A DNA stretch of 64,000 nucleotides. It comes from Salinispirillum sp. LH 10-3-1. GTDB taxonomy: Bacteria; Pseudomonadota; Gammaproteobacteria; Pseudomonadales; Natronospirillaceae. Below, piece by piece: positions 10,386 to 18,644 of the stretch. A model generated the notes under the pieces. The model saw only the letters and a list, made by a program, of their open reading frames with translations. It was not told the origin of the DNA and did not search any database. Position 1 is the first letter of the stretch, and the number at the start of each line of letters is the position of its first letter. The stretch is taken from the NCBI RefSeq assembly GCF_030643825.1, contig NZ_CP101717.1:2351673-2415672 (forward strand), in the 5' to 3' direction. The position numbers and the translations under genes are program-made.

Positions 10386-11028
10386 ATTTCATCCTGATGT
10401 CGATGTGCTCACAGAGTACGTGGCAGGTAACTTAAGCTATCACGAAACCTTGATGGTAGCGGTGCACTTGCACTACTGCCCGGAATGCCGCAAGTCAGCA
10501 CATGAGCTAGAAGCTCTGGGTGGTGTTCTGCTTGATGATTTACCCGGCGAGCCGGTCGACGACCGCTTATTGGAAGAAACTATGGCTCTGCTGACCAGTG
10601 AAGGGCCGATCAAGCGGACACCGAAGCCATATACTGGTTATCAAAATCCTGAAGTACCGCGCCCACTTCAGAAAGCGATTCCTAATGGCTTTGACAGTTT
10701 GAACTGGCGCAAGTTACTTCCTCATTTGCAGGTGTGCGATTTGGAAACCAGCCCGGACGGCCCGACGATAACCTTGCACCGCATCAAACCCGGTGGTCGC
10801 ATTCCTAAGCATACGCATCGGGGCACTGAGTACACGGTGTTGTTGAAAGGTGGTTTTTCGGATGCTTTTGGGGACTATAATACGGGCGATTACCTGTGCC
10901 GTGATGCCAGCCATGAGCACACGCCTGTGGCCGCTGACAACGAAGAGTGCATCTGTTTGACGGCCGTTGAAGCGCCGTTGCGTATGACCAGCTGGAAATG
11001 GCGCTGGCTCAATCCCTTCTTGAGCTGA
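10378..11028 (+). CDS. ChrR-type zinc-binding anti-sigma factor with cupin domain
   Basis: A 216-residue anti-sigma factor that should hold the adjacent ECF sigma inactive until stress. The N-terminal zinc-binding set H5, H30, C34, C37 aligns one residue offset from the ChrR ligands of Rhodobacter sphaeroides (H6, H31, C35, C38). The C-terminal cupin (about residues 115-205) has H145, H147, E151 and H179 or H181 as metal ligands. It overlaps the sigma gene by eight bases, so the two are made together. A strong hairpin terminator follows the stop codon. Confidence 0.88.
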   Translation: MSKFHPDVDVLTEYVAGNLSYHETLMVAVHLHYCPECRKSAHELEALGGVLLDDLPGEPVDDRLLEETMALLTSEGPIKRTPKPYTGYQNPEVPRPLQKAIPNGFDSLNWRKLLPHLQVCDLETSPDGPTITLHRIKPGGRIPKHTHRGTEYTVLLKGGFSDAFGDYNTGDYLCRDASHEHTPVAADNEECICLTAVEAPLRMTSWKWRWLNPFLS

Positions 11029-11031
11029 GTG

Positions 11032-11062
11032 AAAAAAACCCCGACACGTCGGGGTTTTTTTT
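11032..11062. terminator. Bidirectional intrinsic terminator
   Basis: CCCCGAC (11039-11045) pairs with GTCGGGG (11048-11054). It is flanked by an A-run on the left and eight Ts on the right, so it can end both the sigma/ChrR operon and the converging GNAT gene, whose stop codon lies in the T-run. Confidence 0.9.
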
Positions 11063-11561
11063 ACTTCTGACTCAACATCTTAATGTGTTGAATCCCGTCT
11101 TCATCGTAGGGCTCACCGACAGCTGTAAAACCCAAACCCATATAGAAGGCTTGCAAGCGATGCTGCGCGCCAATCTCAATCTGCCGCTGCGGAAAAGCAT
11201 TGCGAGTCCATTCCATGGCTCGTTGCATCAACTGCTCCCCCAGTTTCAGACCACGATACGCCGGTGCGACTACTACCCGACCGATGATCGGTAGTCCGTC
11301 TGCTTTCGGTGGCAAGATACGAGCGTAAGCTGCTAACTCCCCGTCAACATAACCTTGCAGATGCCAAGCCGTCTGATCCTGATCATCCAGCTCCGGATAA
11401 GGGCACTGTTGCTCTACCACAAACACATTCACCCGCAGTTGCAGTATTCGATACAGCGCAGTATTGCCCAGCCGTTCGAAAGCATCCACTTGCCAGCTTA
11501 GGGTACCTTTCGTAGGTTCAACCGAGCTTGGCAAACCATTCAACGCAGAAAACATACGCAA
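11061..11561 (-). CDS. ElaA-like GNAT N-acetyltransferase
   Basis: A 166-residue acetyltransferase of the ElaA subgroup, recognised by LYRILQLRVNVFVVEQQCPYPELDD near the N-terminus and the acetyl-CoA loop VVVAPAYRGLKLGEQL. The substrate is unknown for the subgroup. A second ATG two codons in is possible. It converges on the sigma/ChrR operon and shares its terminator; galM is divergent upstream. Confidence 0.88.
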   Translation of the reverse strand: MRMFSALNGLPSSVEPTKGTLSWQVDAFERLGNTALYRILQLRVNVFVVEQQCPYPELDDQDQTAWHLQGYVDGELAAYARILPPKADGLPIIGRVVVAPAYRGLKLGEQLMQRAMEWTRNAFPQRQIEIGAQHRLQAFYMGLGFTAVGEPYDEDGIQHIKMLSQK

Positions 11562-11684
11562 TCCTATGTAACGAGCTTAAAATTAACCGACCGGACTGCC
11601 AATGAGCCAGCACGGGAATTGTTCGCTGGTCTCTTAACCTATACACTCCAGCCTTCCTATTCTTTTACTTGGAGACTGTACTTC

Positions 11685-12785
11685 ATGGCAGGCGCACCAT
11701 CGCTTTCCCCTGTATCCGTCACTACGGCTAACTTCCCGGGTGCTCCGAGCGATTCGCCAGCCCGCCTATTCTGTCTCCGCAACGGGCCAATAGAAGTCAT
11801 CTTAACGAATGAAGGCGCGAGCATCTATCGCATCCTTACACCCGATGAGCAGGGCGCGATTGACGACATCGTCTGCTACAGCCCTCAGCATCAACATTTC
11901 GCAGGTAGCTTAGGCTACCTGGGCTCCACGGTAGGCCGTTACGCCAACCGCATACTGGGCGCTCGCTTTACACTGGCGGGCGAGACTCATAACTTGGTGG
12001 CGAATGCGCCGAACGACATGAGCATTCACGGTGGCGAAAGTTGGCATAAGCACGTTTGGAATACCGCAGTAGAGGCCGACAATGATGTCGCAACCGTTAC
12101 CTTTTCTCGGCGCTCACCGGCCGGTGAGGGCGGCTTTCCGGGCAATGTCGACGCATCGGTCACCTATCGTCTCAACGCCAGCGGTGAACTATCCATCGAC
12201 TTCGACGCCACTACCGACGCCCCAACGGTCATCAACCTGACCAATCATGCCTATTTCAACTTGAACGGTGCAGACTACCAAAATCTCGATGAGCAATGGT
12301 TCATCATCCACACCGACACCTTAACAGCCACCGATGCAGCGGCATTACCCACGGGAACCTATGCACCCGTAGCCAATACCGTGTTTGATCTATCTCGTCC
12401 CACTCGCGTCAGTGCGCTGCTCAATCCCTTGGCCAACGAACTGGCCACCACCAAGGGCTTTGACCAGAACTATGTGTTTAAACGGGTGAATTCAGCAGAA
12501 CTTAAGACCATGGCAACGGTGGTCAGCCGCCGAAATGGCCGCGTGTTGCAAATCGCCAGTACCCAACCAGGCATGCAGTTCTACACCGGTAACTATATGG
12601 GCGGTACACCCGGCCCCATCGCAGGCCGGACGTATCAGGCGCATCAAGCATTCTGCTGCGAACCGCAACACTTTCCGGACACCCCCAATCAGCCTGCTTT
12701 CCCGCCCTGCACCGTTACCCCGGAGCAGCCCTACCACGAACGCATTGTTATGCGCTTTGGCGTAGAGCCTATCGGGAACATCTAA
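11685..12785 (+). CDS. galM: Aldose 1-epimerase (mutarotase)
   Basis: A 366-residue galactose-mutarotase-family enzyme that interconverts alpha and beta anomers of aldoses. Family motifs include GSTVGRYANRI, the SIHGG loop, the catalytic-histidine segment TNHAYFNLNG and the C-terminal CCEPQHFPD containing the expected catalytic glutamate. GGAG at 11671-11674 sets the start at 11685; no signal peptide is evident, so a cytoplasmic role is likely. No sugar-operon neighbours are present. Its stop codon lies inside the first copy of the 120-bp palindromic element. Confidence 0.9.
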   Translation: MAGAPSLSPVSVTTANFPGAPSDSPARLFCLRNGPIEVILTNEGASIYRILTPDEQGAIDDIVCYSPQHQHFAGSLGYLGSTVGRYANRILGARFTLAGETHNLVANAPNDMSIHGGESWHKHVWNTAVEADNDVATVTFSRRSPAGEGGFPGNVDASVTYRLNASGELSIDFDATTDAPTVINLTNHAYFNLNGADYQNLDEQWFIIHTDTLTATDAAALPTGTYAPVANTVFDLSRPTRVSALLNPLANELATTKGFDQNYVFKRVNSAELKTMATVVSRRNGRVLQIASTQPGMQFYTGNYMGGTPGPIAGRTYQAHQAFCCEPQHFPDTPNQPAFPPCTVTPEQPYHERIVMRFGVEPIGNI

Positions 12786-12906
12786 AAACCTCTTTTTTTC
12801 AATCTGGCGGCGTTAAAAATGACCTCGAAATGCTCATTTACTCCCAGTAAACTGCGCTTTCTCAATCATTATTGCCTAGCCAGATATTCGCCTCCGAGGC
12901 TTTTAG
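12782..12906 (-). repeat. Palindromic 3'-end element, copy A
   Basis: First of three related elements. The outer arms CTAAAAACCTC (12782) and GAGGCTTTTAG (12896-12906) pair with one mismatch. Inside lie the shared core blocks CTGGCGGCGTTAAAAATG, CAGTAAACTGCGC and TTGCCTAGCCAG. The left arm overlaps the galM stop codon. Read along galM it has the same orientation relative to the adjoining gene as copies B and C. Confidence 0.8.
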
Positions 12907-12926
12907 ATGCTCCCTACGGGTAACCT

Positions 12927-14057
12927 TTAGGCGAACAGCTTGATCAACATCCGATAGTACATCTCGGTCAGCAGGTCCAGATCTTCAACACTGACCTGCT
13001 CATCGACCTGATGTATGGTCTTGTTGACCGGGCCCAACTCCACCACTTGCGAACCCATTATAGCTGCAATAAAACGTCCATCGGAAGTGCCACCAGCGGT
13101 GGACAGTTCAGGCGTATGATCACGCACATCGCGCACCGCCTGCACCACTGCATCGACCAAAGCACCTTGGGCGGTTAAAAACGGCATGCCTTTCAGCTCA
13201 CACGTCAGGTCGTACTTCAGTCCGTGCTGGTCGAGTATGCTGCGCACTCGCGCTTCCAGTTCTTCGGCGGTGACTTCGGTCGAGAATCGGAAGCTGAATT
13301 GCAAGGTCGCGTCGCCAGGAATCACATTGGTTGCGCCGGTACCGCTGTTAAAGTTCGCTACCTGAAAACTGGTTGCCGGGAAAAACTCGTTGCCCTGATC
13401 CCACTCGGTGGTTGCCAATTCCGCCAGTGCGGGGGCCAGCAAGTGGATCGGGTTCTGCGCCAAATGTGGATACGCCACATGGCCTTGCTTACCGTGTATG
13501 GTTAAGAAACCCAGCAAGGAACCGCGACGACCGTTTTTAATGATATCACCCACTTTAGTGGTGCTCGAAGGCTCACCGACCAGCGCCATATCAATATGAT
13601 CTCCGCGTTCTTTCAACGCCTCCACTACCTTCACTGTACCGTGATAGGCGTGCCCTTCTTCGTCGCTGGTGATCAACATACCGATCTTGCCACGGTGTTG
13701 CGGAAATTCAGTGACGAAACGCTCACAGGCCACAACCATGCTGGCCAGGCTGCCTTTCATATCAGCAGCGCCACGGCCGTGCAGTATACCATCGGCCACT
13801 ACGGCGTCGTACGGCGGATGTGTCCACTTGTTCACGTCACCGGTTGGGACGACGTCCGTATGGCCTGCAAAGGCCATCACCGGCCCTTCAGTACCGTGTG
13901 TGGCCCAAAGATTTTGCACGTCTTCGAAGTCCATGCGTTCAATAGTGAACCCTACGGCGGCCAATCGGTCAGCCATTAATTGCTGGCAACCGGCATCGTC
14001 GGGCGTTACGGAAGGGCGTTGAATCAAGGCGCGGGCTAATTCTAGTGTTTTGCTCAT
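12927..14057 (-). CDS. dapE: Succinyl-diaminopimelate desuccinylase
   Basis: DapE removes succinate from N-succinyl-LL-diaminopimelate in lysine and cell-wall synthesis. The 376-residue length and metal site are standard for this M20-family dinuclear zinc enzyme: H66 in AGHTDVV, D99 in [10 protein letters not shown], the catalytic E133 with ligand E134 in SDEEG, E162 in GEPSS and a C-terminal KTIHQVDE histidine. It stands alone, without the dapD or arsC neighbours often seen, and converges on galM. Confidence 0.95.
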   Translation of the reverse strand: MSKTLELARALIQRPSVTPDDAGCQQLMADRLAAVGFTIERMDFEDVQNLWATHGTEGPVMAFAGHTDVVPTGDVNKWTHPPYDAVVADGILHGRGAADMKGSLASMVVACERFVTEFPQHRGKIGMLITSDEEGHAYHGTVKVVEALKERGDHIDMALVGEPSSTTKVGDIIKNGRRGSLLGFLTIHGKQGHVAYPHLAQNPIHLLAPALAELATTEWDQGNEFFPATSFQVANFNSGTGATNVIPGDATLQFSFRFSTEVTAEELEARVRSILDQHGLKYDLTCELKGMPFLTAQGALVDAVVQAVRDVRDHTPELSTAGGTSDGRFIAAIMGSQVVELGPVNKTIHQVDEQVSVEDLDLLTEMYYRMLIKLFA

Positions 14058-14137
14058 GTCGCTGGAGGTGTCTATTGGTTAGAATAAGGAGCGGGAGTAT
14101 AGCAAAGTAGCATCACTTCCCAAACTCAGGGGGACGC

Positions 14138-14416
14138 ATGGCAACCAATTTTCGCAAGCGATTGGCCGATTGGATAACCGCTAGGGCTGATGCGCAGGTA
14201 GAGAACCTCGCCTTGTTTACGTCTGGCGGAATGATTTTCGCTGTCGGAGCTCTGGTGATAATATTCTCGGAACGACAACTGGTGCCGTCCATGCAACAAG
14301 AGATTGTGGCGGGCATCGGCGTTTTTATTGCGGTCATCGGGCTCGCCCGAGCCCTCTGGGGCTACCTTGGCATCGGCTTGTTTAGAATACTCAAATACTT
14401 TATATCGGACTCCTGA
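14138..14416 (+). CDS. Small predicted membrane protein
   Basis: A 92-residue protein of unknown function. A charged N-terminus of about 22 residues is followed by two hydrophobic segments (about residues 26-43 and 56-75) joined by a short polar loop, and an amphipathic tail. AGGGGG at 14128-14133 supports the ATG at 14138. Its stop overlaps the next start by one base (TGATG), making it first of a three-gene operon ending in a SanA-like protein, so an envelope role is plausible but not shown. Confidence 0.7.
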   Translation: MATNFRKRLADWITARADAQVENLALFTSGGMIFAVGALVIIFSERQLVPSMQQEIVAGIGVFIAVIGLARALWGYLGIGLFRILKYFISDS

Positions 14417-14787
14417 TGCAAAACGACATCGAAATATACCTACACAAACAAAGTCCCGCACAAATCATTCAATGGATGACGACGGTGTTTGGCACTCCGC
14501 CGGAGTCCCGTAGCTCAGCCACTAAGGGCACCGTTCGGCTCAGCATAAACACGGAAAAAGGGGCGATTCCCGTTATGCTGGTACAGCGCGGCAGTTGGTA
14601 TTCCGTATGGTTTGATTCGGATAATACACCGTGGAAAACCGATTTAGAATGTGCTCAATCGGCGGTAGCAGCTCTAGACGCGAAGGCACGCTGCAGCGAC
14701 GGCGGTTGGCAAGAAGGCGACGATCCCGATCAATTTTTGGAAGTGTCGGCGGAGGGTGTGACCACGGTCATCTGGCATGATGAATAA
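14416..14787 (+). CDS. Conserved hypothetical protein
   Basis: A 123-residue, probably cytoplasmic protein with no signal peptide or membrane segment and no motif I recognise. It has a mixed alpha/beta look, with tryptophans in SWYSVWF and a hydrophilic C-terminal half ending VTTVIWHDE. It starts on the last base of the upstream stop and overlaps the next gene by 11 bases, so its real status is supported by tight translational coupling on both sides. Confidence 0.65.
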   Translation: MQNDIEIYLHKQSPAQIIQWMTTVFGTPPESRSSATKGTVRLSINTEKGAIPVMLVQRGSWYSVWFDSDNTPWKTDLECAQSAVAALDAKARCSDGGWQEGDDPDQFLEVSAEGVTTVIWHDE

Positions 14788-15448
14788 TCCGCTAAGGCGC
14801 TGGTATGGCACAGGACGCAAGCGCCGCATTCTACGTCTTGTTGCTTTGATCTTTGTGGGACTGAGCGCCTTGATATCGTCTACGGTGTGGTTTGCTGACC
14901 AGTGGTTTGGTTGGCAAGCTCGCGGGCAGGTGTATACCGACAAAACCCAATTGACGCCGAGTCGCTTTGGGCTGCTACTGGGCACCGCCAAATACCACCC
15001 CAGTGGCACTTTAAACCCGTTTTATCAGGCACGCATTGCAGCCGCGGCCGAACTGTATCACGACGGTTTGCTAGAGTTTATTCTGGCCTCGGGTAACCAC
15101 AATCCGCCGTTCTATAACGAGCCACGGATGATGATGCAGGATTTGATTCAACTCGGTGTGCCAGAAGCAGCCATTTTGCAGGATGGCGAAGGTACACGCA
15201 CCCTCAACTCGGTCATTCGCCTTAAAACCGAGTATCATCAAGACCATGTCATCATTATCAGCCAGCAGTTTCATATCGAGAGAGCACTTTACCAGGCCAA
15301 GGCTGTTGGCATCGATGCACAAGGCTTTGTTGCCGTAGATGCACCACCCAATTGGCACTGGCGCGTACGTGTCCGCGAAGTGCTGGCGCGCCTGTACGCC
15401 TTAGTGGAAATACATTTGCTGCGCCGAGCTGATCTCCCCGCTGCGTAG
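14777..15448 (+). CDS. SanA-like DUF218 (ElyC/SanA/YdcF) family protein
   Basis: A 223-residue protein with one N-terminal membrane anchor (about residues 19-40) and a periplasmic-type DUF218 domain. Recognisable parts are GLLLGTAKYHP, NPFYQARIAAAAELYHDG, LASGNHN and the TLNSVIRLKTEY region. E. coli SanA and ElyC of this family affect envelope barrier function and vancomycin sensitivity at high temperature; the biochemical activity is not settled. It ends a three-gene operon and faces the GST gene tail to tail. Confidence 0.85.
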   Translation: MMNNPLRRWYGTGRKRRILRLVALIFVGLSALISSTVWFADQWFGWQARGQVYTDKTQLTPSRFGLLLGTAKYHPSGTLNPFYQARIAAAAELYHDGLLEFILASGNHNPPFYNEPRMMMQDLIQLGVPEAAILQDGEGTRTLNSVIRLKTEYHQDHVIIISQQFHIERALYQAKAVGIDAQGFVAVDAPPNWHWRVRVREVLARLYALVEIHLLRRADLPAA

Positions 15449-15455
15449 AGGGCAG

Positions 15456-16091
15456 CTATCGGTTTCGCAACCGCGACAAGAACAACAGCAGATCAGGCGA
15501 AATTGCCGGCAGCAAGGCAGGGTCGGCGTATTCCACCATAGCAAGATGCCCCGCCAGTGAGATGTCTGCGATCGTTAGCCGTTTGCCCACCACATAGTCG
15601 GCTTGCGACAATGTTTCCAAAGTTGGTGCCAACAACACCTTGGCCTTGTCGATCAATTCTTTGCGGTTACGCTCCCATTCCGTTACACACCCCGTACCGA
15701 ACTTTCGCTCTTTAATGAAGATAAACAAGTGCCGATCGGTAGGCTTACGCATTTGCGCAGCAATGCCCGGCGAAGCAATACGAAACAGCACATCCTCTAA
15801 TTGATTATCGGTCCAGTCCAGATAAGCCCACGCCGCAGCCTCCATGCCTTCTGGCACCAAGTCATTCTTGGTCAGGGTCAATAAGTATTGGAAAATATCC
15901 CGCGACTCCATCACGACATTACCGTCGTGGACCAACGCCGGTACCATGACGCGTCCGCCCGTCACTTCAATCAATTCATCTCGATCACTGAACGGCACAT
16001 CTTTCACTTCGTACGGCAACTGCAGTTGATCCAACAGAAACTGTACTTTCAGCGCGTAGCAGCTGTAAGGGAAACGATAGAGTGTGATCAT
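15456..16091 (-). CDS. Glutathione S-transferase family protein
   Basis: A 211-residue GST-like protein. The thioredoxin-fold N-terminus starts MITLYRFPYSCYALKV, with the cis-proline of the glutathione site in GGRVMVPALVHD and the E-S pair in VMESRDIFQYL. The C-terminal helical domain includes the conserved LTIADISLAGHLAM. The S-Cys-Tyr segment near residue 10 may make it a cysteine-type (omega/beta-like) enzyme. The substrate is unknown. It is transcribed alone. Confidence 0.85.
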   Translation of the reverse strand: MITLYRFPYSCYALKVQFLLDQLQLPYEVKDVPFSDRDELIEVTGGRVMVPALVHDGNVVMESRDIFQYLLTLTKNDLVPEGMEAAAWAYLDWTDNQLEDVLFRIASPGIAAQMRKPTDRHLFIFIKERKFGTGCVTEWERNRKELIDKAKVLLAPTLETLSQADYVVGKRLTIADISLAGHLAMVEYADPALLPAISPDLLLFLSRLRNR

Positions 16092-16247
16092 GATGACTCC
16101 TTACTAAATACCAACAGCCCCTTGGGGCAACCCACTTGCCAACCTACACAGTTGATCCTCTCAGTGTAGATCAATTGACACCCTCAGGTAGCAGCCTGTG
16201 CCGTGATATACTGGCAAATTATTGTGATAGATCAATGGGAGCGCGTT

Positions 16248-16493
16248 ATGGATCAGCAAACACGTATAGAAATTGAAGCCGCCGCTTTTCGCCGCTTACT
16301 GGAACACCTCGATAGTCGCAAGGACGTGCAAAACATCGACCTGATGAACCTGGCCGGTTTCTGCCGCAATTGCTTAGGCAAATGGTATGCCGCAGCGGCC
16401 GAAGAACGCGGTGTCGAACTGACTAAGGAAGAAGCTCGCGAAACGATATACGGCATGCCGTACGACACATGGAAAGAAAAGTACCAACAATAG
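16248..16493 (+). CDS. DUF1244 family protein
   Basis: An 81-residue protein with the whole family pattern: EIEAAAFRRLLEHLDSRKDVQNIDLMNLAGFCRNCLGKWYAAAAEE and the end IYGMPYDTWKEKYQ. The motif FCRNCL has two cysteines with CxxC spacing that could bind metal. The function of the family is not known. GGGAG ahead of 16248 selects this ATG. A rho-independent terminator follows the stop. Confidence 0.88.
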   Translation: MDQQTRIEIEAAAFRRLLEHLDSRKDVQNIDLMNLAGFCRNCLGKWYAAAAEERGVELTKEEARETIYGMPYDTWKEKYQQ

Positions 16494-16507
16494 CGTTCCA
16501 AAGAATG

Positions 16508-16532
16508 AGATGAGCATCCTTGCTCATCTTTT
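16508..16532 (+). terminator. Intrinsic terminator after the DUF1244 gene
   Basis: AGATGAGCA (16508-16516) pairs perfectly with TGCTCATCT (16521-16529) around a four-base loop, followed by TTT. Confidence 0.8.
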
Positions 16533-16567
16533 GCGTTCTGTTGTCATGCTGGTTTAGGAAGGTTCTA

Positions 16568-16687
16568 AAAACCTTCAAGGCGAAAGGCTGGCTAGGCAAA
16601 AATGTCCGCAAATGCGCAGTTTACTGAAATGTAAATAAGCATTTTGAGGTCATTTTTAACAACGCCAGCTTGAGAAAGGAAGGTTTT
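16568..16687 (+). repeat. Palindromic 3'-end element, copy B
   Basis: Outer arms AAAACCTTC (16568-16576) and GAAGGTTTT (16679-16687) pair perfectly but differ from the arms of copies A and C. The core GGCTGGCTAGGCAAAAATG, GCGCAGTTTACTG and CATTTTTAACAACGCCAGC is shared. It lies 12 bases beyond the stop of the esterase gene on the opposite strand, in the same relative orientation as the other copies. Confidence 0.8.
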
Positions 16688-16699
16688 CGGATACTCCCT

Positions 16700-18433
16700 T
16701 TAGTTAGGGCATTGACCCGCGACGTAGTACCCCGCCGACACCTCACTAACCCACGTAAAAACACCCGATAAGCCACCCAGAGACTCATTACCACCGGTGG
16801 TAAAGTAACCCATCATGTAATAGGCTCGCCCGGCTGAATTATGATTCAGGTTGGTGTTGTAGTGCTGTGTACAGGTAAAACCTGGGTCTGGGTCCGGCTC
16901 AGGATCTGGAACGGGTTCACCGCCCTGCGTCTGACAGGCTTCTGGTTGCTGCGTATACCACAGGCCAGGTTCACCTTCGGTCAAGGTAACGCTCGACCAA
17001 CTGTCCCAAGCAAAGCCGATATCCATTTGGTCGCCGCTCGACAAGGCACGCAGATTATAATTACCACCCGCTGTCGCGCGGCCACTGTTGATGTGCGCCA
17101 CCGGTGACGTGGATTCCACCACACAGGTTTCCAATGGTTTGTTCGGGTCCACCACTATTACTTGACGGATGGCCGAGCCGGTTACGCCCTCTGAGTTGGT
17201 CGCCACATAGGTACAGTAGTAAGTACCATCCACATCGACATTCACATCACAGGTCGTATTGACCGGCAACGAACCCTCAACGGGGTCTACAGCACTGGCA
17301 CCGGGATCATAAAAGGGCTGGTTGATTTGCAGCGTCATTGGGTTATCACCCAATAAGGTGACCACAGGCTTATCAATCGCACCGCTAGCATCACGCGCGT
17401 GGCGATTGAAGAAGTCCCAGATCAAGTCTGGATACACTGGCCCTTGTCGCACCGCCCACTTGCCTTCGTTGCCGTCTTCACCACCAATCCAATAGTGTCC
17501 GTGATCAGTATCGTTCGGGTTGGCGGTGGCTAGGGGCCCGGTGTAGAACACCGTTTCCACCACCGAGCGGCTATTCATCGTACCGTCTTGCGTGAACCGT
17601 TCATGTACGCAGGAATAGCTTTGTTGATAGGTGTAGGCACAGGCCGAACTGTCGGCGCGCGCTGTGGTCAGCGTGTTGTGGTCGGGGTCACCGAAAACCG
17701 CCAACCAGGAGTCACGAATATTGCGCCCCGCTTGCGGAATAACGGTACAATCACGCTCGTTCTGCAAGACCATCATCGGAATCGGATAGTCGTCATTCAC
17801 CTCACGCTGCATGTCATCAGCCACGCGTGATATTGAATGGAAGGTCGCACTGCCTGGACACTGTCCGCTCAACGACACCGACGAAGCGGATTCGCCATAG
17901 GGTAACCCCGCCGCAGACGCAGCAGCAGCCCAGTACTCATTGTGTGCAACCGCCGCAACAACAGCCATAGCACCACCGGACGACAACCCCGTGATAAAGC
18001 GACGGTTCGCATCCACACTAAAGTTACTTTCTACTTCCTTGGCAATTTGCACCAAGTCTTCCACTTCACCACCGCCTTCATGACGGTGCTCGTTGAACCA
18101 GAAACCCCAGCAATTTTCGTTGCGCAGTCCGTTGTACGACGTAATGAACGGCGTGACCAGAATGAAGCCGTAGCGATCGGCAGCCTCTTTCATGCCCCAA
18201 TCGTTCAGCACGTCGCGCTCGGTTAGGCGACAGCCATGCAGCGCCATCACCATCGGGCTCACGCCCGTTAAGCCAGCGGGAACATAGACGGTGTAGTTGC
18301 GGTTGCGCGATTGCGGATAACTCTTCTGAGTGAATTGATAGGCGTATTCAGTACCCGCAACAACGGTACTGGAAAGGGACGCCATTAGGAGCGACATCGT
18401 CAGGGCGAGCGCCCAGCGTACGGGTTGTATCAT
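16700..18433 (-). CDS. Secreted PHB-depolymerase/feruloyl-esterase-like hydrolase
   Basis: A 577-residue exported esterase. After a signal peptide (about residues 1-26) comes an alpha/beta-hydrolase domain of the PHB-depolymerase type (about 30-345), with oxyanion-region ALHGC and lipase box GLSSG (nucleophile S151). An Ig-like DUF5011-type domain follows (about 348-427). Two copies of a small cysteine-bounded module, with NSGRA near its centre, occupy about 434-497 and 514-577, joined by a PDPEPDPDP linker. Similar modules in secreted depolymerases bind polymer. Substrate (polyhydroxyalkanoate or plant ester) is uncertain. Transcribed alone; palindromic copy B follows. Confidence 0.85.
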   Translation of the reverse strand: MIQPVRWALALTMSLLMASLSSTVVAGTEYAYQFTQKSYPQSRNRNYTVYVPAGLTGVSPMVMALHGCRLTERDVLNDWGMKEAADRYGFILVTPFITSYNGLRNENCWGFWFNEHRHEGGGEVEDLVQIAKEVESNFSVDANRRFITGLSSGGAMAVVAAVAHNEYWAAAASAAGLPYGESASSVSLSGQCPGSATFHSISRVADDMQREVNDDYPIPMMVLQNERDCTVIPQAGRNIRDSWLAVFGDPDHNTLTTARADSSACAYTYQQSYSCVHERFTQDGTMNSRSVVETVFYTGPLATANPNDTDHGHYWIGGEDGNEGKWAVRQGPVYPDLIWDFFNRHARDASGAIDKPVVTLLGDNPMTLQINQPFYDPGASAVDPVEGSLPVNTTCDVNVDVDGTYYCTYVATNSEGVTGSAIRQVIVVDPNKPLETCVVESTSPVAHINSGRATAGGNYNLRALSSGDQMDIGFAWDSWSSVTLTEGEPGLWYTQQPEACQTQGGEPVPDPEPDPDPGFTCTQHYNTNLNHNSAGRAYYMMGYFTTGGNESLGGLSGVFTWVSEVSAGYYVAGQCPN

Positions 18434-18644
18434 GGTTTCTTCCTCTTCTTATTGTTGTTTTCATGCATACATCAAACAGCATGTGAAATATGAATCGTTA
18501 TTCATATTTGAAGCCATATTACACAACCTGGATAAAAAATAAACAGCGAAGGGGGTTGATTTTTTGTGTGAGGATCGAAGAAACGGAGGGCGGCAATCTT
18601 AAACACAGCAGGCTGCTGAGTCCCTTTAGGTGTTCAGCAGCCGG

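Noticed and set aside
16151..16200. TGATCC motif upstream of the DUF1244 gene as a second ECF sigma target
   Set aside because: No CGTA-type -10 lies 15-17 bases downstream; the match is only to the -35.
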